A stretch of DNA of 64,000 nucleotides from Pseudomonas libanensis (lineage in GTDB: Bacteria; Pseudomonadota; Gammaproteobacteria; Pseudomonadales; Pseudomonadaceae), in assembly GCF_001439685.1 (NCBI RefSeq), contig NZ_JYLH01000021.1, positions 1 to 64,000 of the forward strand, given 5' to 3'. The position numbers were made by a program, and so were the translations under genes. Positions 36,391-43,888 of the stretch are shown here, in pieces. The notes below the pieces were generated by a model, which was given only the letters and a program-made list of their open reading frames with translations, made no database searches and was not told the origin of the DNA. Position 1 is the stretch's first letter; each line of letters starts with the position of its first letter.

Positions 36391-36558
36391 CGCCCACCCA
36401 CCGTGATTATGAGAGTCCTTTCAGCTGACTGACGGCGGGGAGCGGAAGTTCACCGCACGGCTTCCATGCATAGGCTATGTGCAAAGCGCAGCGCTCGGAT
36501 ACAAGCAAGACTTTATCGTATGATCTTGAAAACAAAGGGCAATGAAGGAAGCAATGGA

Positions 36559-36960
36559 ATGGGTAAGCCGACAAACACCGAATGGATGAAAAAATCACTC
36601 AGCAGCTTATTAGTCGTTTTATCTCTGACTCAAACGTCGCTGTGCGTCGCCGATAACAATAATGGGAAGGCTCTCTATTTACAGCGATGTGCTGTGTGTC
36701 ATGGGGCAGACATCAAAGGAACAGGGCCCTTGGCTAAAAAAAGCAATCCTCCAACGCCTGACCTTACAACTGCAGTATTCAAGAAACGACTCAATGATTA
36801 TCCGGGTGTTATCGTGTCATCAATCATCCTTCGTCCCAATGGCGACCTGATTCCAAGGACGTTGCGGGAGAACGGTGTAAAGATAGCGCCGCACGCCTGG
36901 AGCATTAAGGATTTACGCGACCTGCATCACTACATGAGCGATGTCATTTCAAAAAGATAA
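36559..36960 (+). CDS. Small exported c-type cytochrome lacking the usual distal methionine
   Basis: A 133-residue protein with a signal peptide (about 10-31, LSSLLVVLSLTQTSLCVA) and one haem site, C44-A-V-C-H48. The C-terminal part follows the class I cytochrome c pattern, but the segment that normally reads MPPH is IAPH, so the axial Met is missing. Start chosen for AAGGAAG about 8 nt upstream; longer frames reach 36466. The gene is more AT-rich than its neighbours and sits alone between divergent SDR and downstream fec genes, which suggests acquisition. Redox partner unknown. Confidence 0.75.
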   Translation: MGKPTNTEWMKKSLSSLLVVLSLTQTSLCVADNNNGKALYLQRCAVCHGADIKGTGPLAKKSNPPTPDLTTAVFKKRLNDYPGVIVSSIILRPNGDLIPRTLRENGVKIAPHAWSIKDLRDLHHYMSDVISKR

Positions 36961-37057
36961 TGATCTCGGGAAGTGAGGTGCGCAGGCGATCAGCAGCAAT
37001 TGCCCTGCTTAATAGGAAGCATTACTATTCACGCCCCGCCTCCCCAGTGCATCCGCA

Positions 37058-37558
37058 ATGATCCCTCAGCCGCCCCGCAGAACAGGCTTTTTCGAGCACT
37101 ACGAAGAGTTGATCGGAACCTGGACGCGCCGCCTGAGAAACCGCCAGCAGGCCGAAGACCTGGCCCATGACACCTTTGTGCGTGTGCTTGAGTCCCGCGC
37201 CAGCGAGGTTGTACAACCGCGCGCCTACCTGCATCAAATCGCACGCAATATTGCGGTGGACGCCTACCGCCGCGAAGACCGCCGCGCGGCGCTGACGTTG
37301 CAAGCCATTGATCACAGCTTGCCCCATGGGGGTGATCCGGAGCATTACATGCACGCGGTCCAGTTGGCCGACTCTATCGAGCGGGCCTTGGCTGAGCTGC
37401 CGCTCAACTGTCGCAGGATTTTCATCTGGCAGAAGATCGAGGGCCTGACCCAGCAGGAAATCGCCGAACGCCTGGGGCTGTCTAAAAACATGGTGGAAAA
37501 GTATATGATCCGCACGCTGCGACATCTGCGTGATCGTCTGGATGCAATGGCGCCATGA
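37058..37558 (+). CDS. fecI: FecI: ECF sigma factor of the ferric citrate system
   Basis: A 166-residue ECF sigma factor. Region 2 (QQAEDLAHDTFVRVLES, RAYLHQIARNIAVDAYRR) and region 4 (LTQQEIAERLGLSKNMVEKYMIRTL) are complete. It is followed by a FecR-type gene and a receptor strongly resembling E. coli FecA, so it should activate fecA in response to ferric citrate. Only a weak Fur-like sequence (10 of 19) lies at 37011-37029. Confidence 0.9.
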   Translation: MIPQPPRRTGFFEHYEELIGTWTRRLRNRQQAEDLAHDTFVRVLESRASEVVQPRAYLHQIARNIAVDAYRREDRRAALTLQAIDHSLPHGGDPEHYMHAVQLADSIERALAELPLNCRRIFIWQKIEGLTQQEIAERLGLSKNMVEKYMIRTLRHLRDRLDAMAP

Positions 37559-37584
37559 CCCGCTTTGGAACAGGATCTTGCTCG

Positions 37585-38535
37585 ATGGATAACCGTGTCC
37601 GTGATGAGGCCGCGCAATGGTTTGTACGCCTGCAAGACGGCCCATTGAACGCCGAGGAGCGGCAACGTTTCGATGCCTGGCGGGCGCAGGCGCCTGAGCA
37701 CCAATATGAATTCGATGTGCTGCAAGGGCTGTGGGGCGCCACCGATCTGCTGCCCACGACCCGCTTGCAGACCCTGTGCGATGCCCCGGTGGCGCCTCCC
37801 AGGCGCCGCGCCGTGTTGCGCTATGCGGTTGCCGCCAGTGTGGTCGCCATTGCAGTGGGCCTGGGTTTAGTCAGCGGGGTGGGCCAGTCAAAGCCTTACA
37901 GTGCAGAGTTCAGCACCCGATTGGGCGAGCATCGCCAGATAGCCTTGCCCGATGGCTCGGTGATGGACCTCAACAGCCGCAGCGTGGCCGCGGTTCGCTA
38001 TGAAAAGGGCCAGCGGAGCGTGGAACTCAAGCAGGGCGAGGCGATGTTCAGTGTCGAGCATGACGCCGGGCGCCCGTTCGTCGTGGTTGCCGGGTCAGGT
38101 CAGGTAACGGTTACCGGTACGCGTTTTGATGTGCGCCGCGATGAAGACCAGACCCGCGTGGCGGTCGAGGCCGGTACGGTCACGGTGCAGGGGCGCATAT
38201 CGGATCAGGCGGTGACGCTCACCGCTGGCCGTGGCACCCACGTTGATACCCAAGGCCAAGTGGCAGCCACCTATGCGGTGAACCCTCAAGAACTGACCGC
38301 GTGGCGTACCGGCAAACTGGTGTTCAACAACGCCACCTTGGGCGAAGTGGCCCGGGAGGTGTCGCGCTACCGTGAGCAACCGTTGCGTGTCAGCACGGCA
38401 GCGGTGGGCAACCTGCGCCTGACCAGCGTATTCAAATCCAGTGACACCGACGCCTTGCTCAAAGCCTTGCCGCACATCCTGCCCGTGGCCCTGCGCACCT
38501 TGCCGGACGGCAGTCAGGAAATTATTTCACGCTGA
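37585..38535 (+). CDS. fecR: FecR: anti-sigma / signal transducer for ferric citrate
   Basis: A 316-residue inner-membrane protein. Cytoplasmic anti-sigma part (VRDEAAQWFVRLQDGPLNAEE), one membrane segment (about 80-100), then periplasmic FecR domain (RQIALPDGSVMDLNSRS, VTGTRFDVRRDEDQTRVAVE) and a C-terminal STN-like end. ATG at 37585 has AGGA 9 nt upstream. An in-frame ATG at 37555 overlaps the fecI stop as ATGA and would add 10 residues; either may be used. Confidence 0.88.
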   Translation: MDNRVRDEAAQWFVRLQDGPLNAEERQRFDAWRAQAPEHQYEFDVLQGLWGATDLLPTTRLQTLCDAPVAPPRRRAVLRYAVAASVVAIAVGLGLVSGVGQSKPYSAEFSTRLGEHRQIALPDGSVMDLNSRSVAAVRYEKGQRSVELKQGEAMFSVEHDAGRPFVVVAGSGQVTVTGTRFDVRRDEDQTRVAVEAGTVTVQGRISDQAVTLTAGRGTHVDTQGQVAATYAVNPQELTAWRTGKLVFNNATLGEVAREVSRYREQPLRVSTAAVGNLRLTSVFKSSDTDALLKALPHILPVALRTLPDGSQEIISR

Positions 38536-38541
38536 CGTTCA
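38517..38541 (+). promoter_or_regulatory. Candidate FecI-dependent promoter of fecA
   Basis: GGAAAT, the -35 element reported for Fec-type sigma factors, occurs at 38517-38522 at the end of fecR, with a TC-containing -10 region about 16 nt on. It lies about 100 nt before the fecA start. The short motif makes chance occurrence possible. Confidence 0.3.
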
Positions 38542-38632
38542 GGTTTTTTTCGAGTTCTTCGTCTTCTCCTGCAACTGCAACTGGTTTGCATTAACAGTCG
38601 CACACTTTTGCGATCACAGGGCTAGGTTCGAC

Positions 38633-41038
38633 GTGAAAAAACTCGCCATCCACAATAATAAAATCTCCCGCTGGGCGCCCCTGGCCCTGGCCATTGCGGT
38701 CAGCACCGCGCTGCCTGCAGCCTACGCGGCCGATGGCATACATATCCGCGCCCAGTCACTGGGTGCTGCGCTTAGCCAATTGGGCCAGCAGACTTCGCTG
38801 CAAGTGTTCTTCAGCCCCGACATGGTGGCCGGCAAGCAAGCCCCGGCGGTGGATGGCGACCTCTCGCCCGAACAAGCCCTGCGCCAACTGCTGCAGGGCA
38901 GTGGGCTGGATTACCAGATCGACGCCGGTTCCGTGACCCTGCGCCCGGTGAGCAACGGCACCGGTGAAGCGGGTTCACCGCTGGAGCTGGGAGTCACCGA
39001 TATCAAGGTGGTGGGCGACTGGCTCGGCGATGCCGATGCCGCCGTGGTGCAAAACCATCCGGGGGCGCGTACCGTGGTGCGCCGCGAAGCCATGGTGGAG
39101 CAGGGCGCGATGAACGTCGGTGACGTACTGCGCCGCGTGCCTGGCGTGCAGGTGCAGGAAGCCAACGGCACCGGCGGCAGCGATATTTCCCTCAACGTCG
39201 GTGTACGCGGCTTGACCTCACGCCTGTCGCCGCGCTCCACCGTGCTGATCGACGGGGTACCGGCGGCCTTCGCCCCGTACGGCCAGCCGCAACTGTCGAT
39301 GGCGCCGATTTCTGCCGGTAACCTGGAAAGCATCGACGTTGTCCGCGGGGCCGGCTCCGTACGTTATGGGCCACAGAACGTGGGGGGTGTGATCAACTTC
39401 GTGACCCGCGCAATTCCGGAGAAATTCTCCGGTGAGGTCGGCACTACCCTGCAGACCTCCGCCCATGGTGGCTGGAAGCATGTGGAGAACGCCTTTATTG
39501 GCGGCACGGCAGACAACGGCATCGGCGCTGCATTGCTGTACTCCGGGGTCAACGGCAACGGCTATCGCCACAGCAATAATTCCAACGATATCGACGACGT
39601 GATCTTCAAGACCCACTGGGCGCCGACCGATCAAGACGACTTCTCGCTGAACTTCCATTACTACGACGCCAGCGCCGACATGCCCGGCGGCCTGACCCAG
39701 CAACAGTTCGACGCCAACCCGTATCAGTCGGTGCGCGACTGGGACAACTTCAGCGGTCGCCGCAAGGACGTGTCCTTCAAGTACATCCGCCAGATCGATG
39801 ATCGCACCCAGGCCGAAGTGCTGACCTACTATTCCGACAGCTTCCGTGGCAGCAACATCGCCAACCGTGATTTGAAAACCCTCAGTTCCTACCCGCGCAC
39901 CTACTACACATTTGGTATCGAGCCGCGGGTGTCCCATGTGTTTGACCTGGGCCCGAGCACCCAGGAAGTCAGCGTTGGCTACCGCTACCTCAAGGAAGGC
40001 ATGCACGAGCAAGCCACCAGCCTGAACCTGGTCAACAACGTGCCGACGCCGGGCGGGCAGAGCGATGGCCATGTCTATCAGGATCGCACCGGTGGCACCG
40101 AAGCCAACGCCTTCTACATCGACAACAAAATCGATATTGGCAAATGGACCATCACCCCGGGCATCCGCTTTGAAGATATCCGCACCGAATGGCATGACCG
40201 CCCCGTCGTGGCCTTGAACGGCAAGCGTACCGAGGAAAAACGCCGCGAGATCCACAACAACGAACCCTTGCCGGCCCTGAGCGTGATGTACCACGTCTCT
40301 GACGCCTGGAAACTGTTCGCCAATTACGAAACTTCCTTCGGCAGCCTGCAGTATTTCCAGCTGGGCCAGGGCGGCACCGGCAACCAGACCGCCAATGGCC
40401 TTAACCCGGAAAAAGCCAAGACTTACGAGATCGGAACGCGCTACAACGACAGCGTCTGGGGCGGCGAAGTGACACTGTTCTACATCGACTTCTCGGATGA
40501 GCTGCAATACGTCAGCAACGATGTAGGCTGGACCAACCTCGGCGCCACCAAGCACGCCGGTGTCGAAGCCTCGGCCCACTACGACCTGTCCAATCTCGAC
40601 CCGCGCCTTGACGGGCTGACGGCTAACGCTGGCTTCACCTATACCAAGGCCACCTCCGAAGGTGATGTACCGTTCAAGGGCCGCGACCTGCCGCTGTACT
40701 CCCGTGAAGTGGCGACGTTGGGCCTGCGCTACGACGTCAACCACTGGACCCATAACCTCGATGTCTATGCGCAATCCAAGCAGCGCGCGCCAGGTACCGG
40801 CACCACCTACATTACCCAGGGCACCGACGATGGCCAATATGGCGATATCCCAGGTTATGTCTCCGTCAACCTGCGCAGCGGCTATGACTTTGGCGCGCAA
40901 TTGTCGAACCTCAAGCTGGGCGTGGGCGTAAAGAACGTCTTCGACCAGCAGCATTACACGCGCTCCAGCGACAACAACGCCGGGATATACCTGGGTGAGC
41001 CGCGTACGTTCTTCGTCCAGGCAAGCGTCGGTTTCTGA
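38633..41038 (+). CDS. fecA: FecA: ferric dicitrate TonB-dependent receptor
   Basis: An 801-residue receptor. Signal peptide to about residue 34 (ALPAAYAADG), STN signalling domain (IHIRAQSLGAALSQLGQQTS), then a plug that follows E. coli FecA almost word for word: VVGDWLGDA, HPGARTVVRREA, RSTVLIDGVPAAFAPYGQPQ, VRYGPQNVGGVINFVTRAIP. The barrel also matches (GGTADNGIGAALLYSG; DKIDIGKWTITPGIRFE). It imports diferric dicitrate and signals through FecR/FecI. GTG start at 38633, with TAGG 7-8 nt upstream. A strong terminator follows. Confidence 0.92.
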   Translation: MKKLAIHNNKISRWAPLALAIAVSTALPAAYAADGIHIRAQSLGAALSQLGQQTSLQVFFSPDMVAGKQAPAVDGDLSPEQALRQLLQGSGLDYQIDAGSVTLRPVSNGTGEAGSPLELGVTDIKVVGDWLGDADAAVVQNHPGARTVVRREAMVEQGAMNVGDVLRRVPGVQVQEANGTGGSDISLNVGVRGLTSRLSPRSTVLIDGVPAAFAPYGQPQLSMAPISAGNLESIDVVRGAGSVRYGPQNVGGVINFVTRAIPEKFSGEVGTTLQTSAHGGWKHVENAFIGGTADNGIGAALLYSGVNGNGYRHSNNSNDIDDVIFKTHWAPTDQDDFSLNFHYYDASADMPGGLTQQQFDANPYQSVRDWDNFSGRRKDVSFKYIRQIDDRTQAEVLTYYSDSFRGSNIANRDLKTLSSYPRTYYTFGIEPRVSHVFDLGPSTQEVSVGYRYLKEGMHEQATSLNLVNNVPTPGGQSDGHVYQDRTGGTEANAFYIDNKIDIGKWTITPGIRFEDIRTEWHDRPVVALNGKRTEEKRREIHNNEPLPALSVMYHVSDAWKLFANYETSFGSLQYFQLGQGGTGNQTANGLNPEKAKTYEIGTRYNDSVWGGEVTLFYIDFSDELQYVSNDVGWTNLGATKHAGVEASAHYDLSNLDPRLDGLTANAGFTYTKATSEGDVPFKGRDLPLYSREVATLGLRYDVNHWTHNLDVYAQSKQRAPGTGTTYITQGTDDGQYGDIPGYVSVNLRSGYDFGAQLSNLKLGVGVKNVFDQQHYTRSSDNNAGIYLGEPRTFFVQASVGF

Positions 41039-41052
41039 TATTCAGTTGATAG

Positions 41053-41084
41053 AAAAATCGCAACTCAAGGGTTGCGATTTTTTT
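41053..41084 (+). terminator. Intrinsic terminator of fecA
   Basis: AAAAATCGCAAC pairs with GTTGCGATTTTT (41053-41064 with 41071-41082) and runs into further T residues, 15 nt after the fecA stop. A textbook terminator that separates fecA from the hrp-box genes. Confidence 0.9.
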
Positions 41085-41185
41085 GCCTGCCCAGGCGCGC
41101 CGCGACGTTGCCGAGGCAGCAGCAAAGGCCATTGCCTGCTCGATCTGTTTCCTACACTCGCTCAGCACATATTGTTGCTGGCACA

Positions 41186-41213
41186 GGAACTGATTCCGAC
41201 AAAAAACCACACA
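41186..41213 (+). promoter_or_regulatory. hrp box 1 (HrpL-type promoter)
   Basis: GGAACT, 15 nt, CCACACA. This fits the HrpL consensus GGAACC-N15/16-CCACNNA except for one base. It ends 75 nt before the ATG of the first of three genes that each have such a box at similar distance. Confidence 0.8.
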
Positions 41214-41288
41214 TGGGAAAGCTGATGGGCTTCGACACTACGTTGGAGCGACAAGCTGAAAATCGCGCCCACTGTAATGGAGAAACGC

Positions 41289-42332
41289 ATGTCGGTACCG
41301 ATGTTGGATCCATCCCCCGTCTCTACCTCATCAACCTCTGATCCTTCGCAGGCCAATGCCACTGCCAAGCCCGAGGTCAAGAACACTCGTGAAGCGCCTG
41401 CTGCGCCTTCTTTCAAAGGCCAGAGTTCCGCCAATGTAAATTTTCAATCCGGGGAAAGTAAAGCCGGTCCAGTGTTCGGCAACCATCAGGCGGCCACCAC
41501 TGGCGCAGATGTTTCAGGCCGCCACCACCATCATCATCACGCTCCTGCAATGCAGGATTTCCTGAGCCAGTTCAAACAGTGGATGAACCAATGGTTTTCC
41601 GGACATCGGCCGCCTCCGTATCCAGGCTGCGGCGGTCCACCACCAAGGCCGAACCCAGGTAACAGCAATCCGCCGCCAAGGCCGAATCCCGGGGCGAGCA
41701 ACCCGCCACCACGACCAGACCCTACCGACGGAGAAAGGCCCTATCCGGTCGCGCCTGGCAGGCCAGATCCGCAATACTCGCTGAAGAACAATGAAGAGTT
41801 GGCAGCGCAATTGCGCGACAGTTTCCATGCCTTCAGGGACCCCAGGAATCCAGGGTATATCAGTGTTGACAGCATCCTTGCGATGGCGAGAAGAGGGTGG
41901 TCGCCTAACCCCTCCATGCGGGAGAACATTCGCTTGGCCAATGAGCTGCTGCGGCGTCCGGAACTGATGTCGGCGCTTGATCGACACACTTCTACCGGTG
42001 CATTGGATAATCTCATCGACTTTCAGAACGTGAACGCGGTCATCAAGGGCGAAAACTACTTCAAGTACAAGTCTGACAAGGAGTTGGCCGCTGAGATGCT
42101 CGAGCACTTTGACGAATTGAAGGGCTGGCCCTGGGGGCCAGACCTTAGAATTCGCGACCTGAAAAAGCTCGCCCGCCAGCCTTTCACAGGCGACGCTGAA
42201 AAGGACCACCTTATCCAGTTGGCCCAGGCAGTAATCAAGCGAAGTAACCTGCTCAAGCTGATGGATGACCTCGCCAGTACGGACGGGGACGGAAAGATCA
42301 ATTGGAGAGCATTGGTCCTATTGTCCAAATGA
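41289..42332 (+). CDS. HrpK/NolX-like candidate type III secreted protein
   Basis: A 347-residue protein without signal peptide or membrane segments. Residues 1-50 are about 20% serine, typical of type III secretion signals. There follow a natural run of six histidines near 79, a Pro-rich linker with repeats of the PPPRPNPG type (about 105-145), and two tandem 85-90-residue units: one from NNEELAAQLRDSFHAF, one from SDKELAAEMLEHFDEL, each with an LL/IKR-P/S-L stretch and an EF-hand-like loop (STDGDGKINW in the second). This resembles HrpK/HrpF/NolX translocator-associated proteins. GGAG 6 nt before the ATG sets the start; an in-frame ATG four codons earlier lacks one. It sits behind hrp box 1. 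Confidence 0.65.
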   Translation: MSVPMLDPSPVSTSSTSDPSQANATAKPEVKNTREAPAAPSFKGQSSANVNFQSGESKAGPVFGNHQAATTGADVSGRHHHHHHAPAMQDFLSQFKQWMNQWFSGHRPPPYPGCGGPPPRPNPGNSNPPPRPNPGASNPPPRPDPTDGERPYPVAPGRPDPQYSLKNNEELAAQLRDSFHAFRDPRNPGYISVDSILAMARRGWSPNPSMRENIRLANELLRRPELMSALDRHTSTGALDNLIDFQNVNAVIKGENYFKYKSDKELAAEMLEHFDELKGWPWGPDLRIRDLKKLARQPFTGDAEKDHLIQLAQAVIKRSNLLKLMDDLASTDGDGKINWRALVLLSK

Positions 42333-42383
42333 CCAACCTACAGGCGCTGCACGGCGAATGCGGCGCCTGACTCAATTGTTCGA

Positions 42384-42411
42384 GGAACGGATTACACTCA
42401 TTTGCCACATA
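42384..42411 (+). promoter_or_regulatory. hrp box 2 (HrpL-type promoter)
   Basis: GGAACG, 15 nt, CCACATA. It matches the HrpL consensus except for one base and ends 60 nt before the ATG of the small second gene. It lies wholly in the intergenic gap. Confidence 0.8.
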
Positions 42412-42471
42412 GCTGATACCTACAGTAGTGATTCACCCGCCGCTTTTCAGATTCCGAGTGAGGGCAAACTC

Positions 42472-42789
42472 ATGACTTCAACCTCGTTTAACTCCCCCCC
42501 ATCCCAGCGCCTTGAACTCTTGCACAGCACCCAGGACGCGAAACTTGCGGTATCAGAGGAGGGCGCAGCAACGCGAGGCCTGCACACCCCTGCAAAGGAA
42601 CATGCGGCCCAAGCCCTGCGCATGAAGGCTTTTGCCGGTCAGCGACAATTCCAGGCGCCCGTTTCGGATGACTTTTCCAGGGGCATGCTTGCGCACGGAC
42701 AGGCCTGCGCAGAGGGGGCCGAGTCGATAAAAAATGTCGGGCTGATTCACACCCTCGCGAGCTGGTGGCGCAGGCGCAAATTGGGTTGA
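42472..42789 (+). CDS. Small unknown protein of the hrp-box island
   Basis: A 105-residue hydrophilic protein, not recognised. GAGGG about 8 nt upstream supports this ATG; the frame is open further upstream through hrp box 2 but that part is unlikely to be translated. The first 20 residues are Ser/Thr-rich (MTSTSFNSPPSQRLELLHST) without acidic residues until Glu15, as in type III secretion signals. The middle is Ala/Gln-rich and probably helical, and the C terminus is basic (WWRRRKLG). It may be a small effector, or a partner or chaperone of its neighbours; size alone fits a chaperone, but those are usually acidic. Confidence 0.5.
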   Translation: MTSTSFNSPPSQRLELLHSTQDAKLAVSEEGAATRGLHTPAKEHAAQALRMKAFAGQRQFQAPVSDDFSRGMLAHGQACAEGAESIKNVGLIHTLASWWRRRKLG

Positions 42790-42840
42790 GCATCGTTGGT
42801 TGCGGTTTTACATATTGTCATTGGTATTCGTTGTCCGTAA

Positions 42841-42868
42841 GGAACTGCCGGGTTCATCCAACCACACA
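42841..42868 (+). promoter_or_regulatory. hrp box 3 (HrpL-type promoter)
   Basis: GGAACT, 15 nt, CCACACA. The two conserved blocks are identical to those of box 1 while the spacer differs, so it is not a simple duplication. It ends 96 nt before the ATG of the third gene. Confidence 0.8.
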
Positions 42869-42964
42869 TGAGGTGCTTGTCCGAGTGGATTTCATTCGTT
42901 GATTTTGGTCGTCACCGAGCCGATCACCAAGCGGATATGCATCTCAAAGAGTTGGAGAAAACCC

Positions 42965-43879
42965 ATGTCAATCGATGGTGTACTACCTCCCGGGCGGTCT
43001 CACGCCCCTGGTGGACCAGTCACGCAACCCATGGCGCCACCGGTCGACGACGCTGGAGCCTGGAGTGAAACGCCCTCCGGGCCTGCGTCTGTTGGGCCTC
43101 GCAAGCCCTTCCTGTTGCGCGGAACATTGTCTGTCCTGCGTCATCGAAACTTGCAGAACTTCCCCCCGCAACGGGCGCAGTTTTCCCTGCCGGGCCCCAA
43201 CTCCACGGACAAGCAGTTGGCGAGTGCCCTGGAGAAAGCCTTCGGGCTGCTGCATTCGTATCTGAATGACGGGCGTTTGACTTGGTTTTCACTGCAACGG
43301 ATCGCCGCTGAGCCCACCGGAAAAAACGAGGAGTTGGACGGCGCGATTCAGGTCGTTCGGGAAATTATCGAGCGCCCGCGACTAAGCGATACGATCTTCA
43401 GTCGTGACGGTGATATCACGCGAGATAGTCTCAGGGCGGCGGCCCAGACGTTGCAGGGCAACAGCTCCCCAAGCGTCTTCAGCCAGGATCCCTTTCATGC
43501 CCAGGGCAACGCTGAAGTAGTGGAGGCGCTGCAAGGGCAGTTCGAGCACTTGAGAGATAAAACCAAGGATCGGACCTTTCTTTTCGAACAGCACCAGTAC
43601 GTCGACATCGCCAAGCTCAGGGAAGTTTTGCTGGATCCGTATGAGGTTGATCAACAGGGTAACCCGGTGCTGGACCCGTCCACCGGGATGCCCAGGTCCA
43701 AGTACAGCGAACTGTGCGTCTACACGATGAAGAACATTTTTGAGCGGCCGGGTCTGCTACCTGCGCTGAAGCATGCGAATACTCCACGCCTGTTTGGCCC
43801 GCCGCATGTAGAAGACCACCTGTGCAACAAAAACCTCGAACGTTGGCAGGAGCAGCACAAAGCTCGCAAAGCACGTTGA
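42965..43879 (+). CDS. Second HrpK/NolX-like candidate type III secreted protein
   Basis: A 304-residue protein without signal peptide. ATG at 42965 follows GGAG by 8 nt; the frame is open to 42899. A Pro/Gly/Ser-rich N terminus (about 1-75) precedes two divergent repeat units. The first begins NSTDKQLASALEKAFGLL and ends IFSRDGDITRDSLRAA; the second contains KNIFERPGLLPALKHA. They share the LA-LxxxF, I/L-RP-L and DG-I positions with the protein encoded at 41289. Family name is by resemblance only. It is convergent, 9 nt apart, with the MFS gene. Confidence 0.6.
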   Translation: MSIDGVLPPGRSHAPGGPVTQPMAPPVDDAGAWSETPSGPASVGPRKPFLLRGTLSVLRHRNLQNFPPQRAQFSLPGPNSTDKQLASALEKAFGLLHSYLNDGRLTWFSLQRIAAEPTGKNEELDGAIQVVREIIERPRLSDTIFSRDGDITRDSLRAAAQTLQGNSSPSVFSQDPFHAQGNAEVVEALQGQFEHLRDKTKDRTFLFEQHQYVDIAKLREVLLDPYEVDQQGNPVLDPSTGMPRSKYSELCVYTMKNIFERPGLLPALKHANTPRLFGPPHVEDHLCNKNLERWQEQHKARKAR

Positions 43880-43888
43880 CGCCGTGGC

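Noticed and set aside
37011..37029. Fur box before fecI
   Set aside because: Only 10 of 19 positions match, close to what an AT-rich stretch gives by chance. Kept as a remark only.
39218..40954. A 578-codon frame on the minus strand inside fecA
   Set aside because: The plus strand matches FecA throughout. The minus frame lacks ribosome site and family pattern.
41520..41560. Vector-derived His tag
   Set aside because: Codons are mixed CAC/CAT and the run lies in the middle of a native gene with its own promoter.
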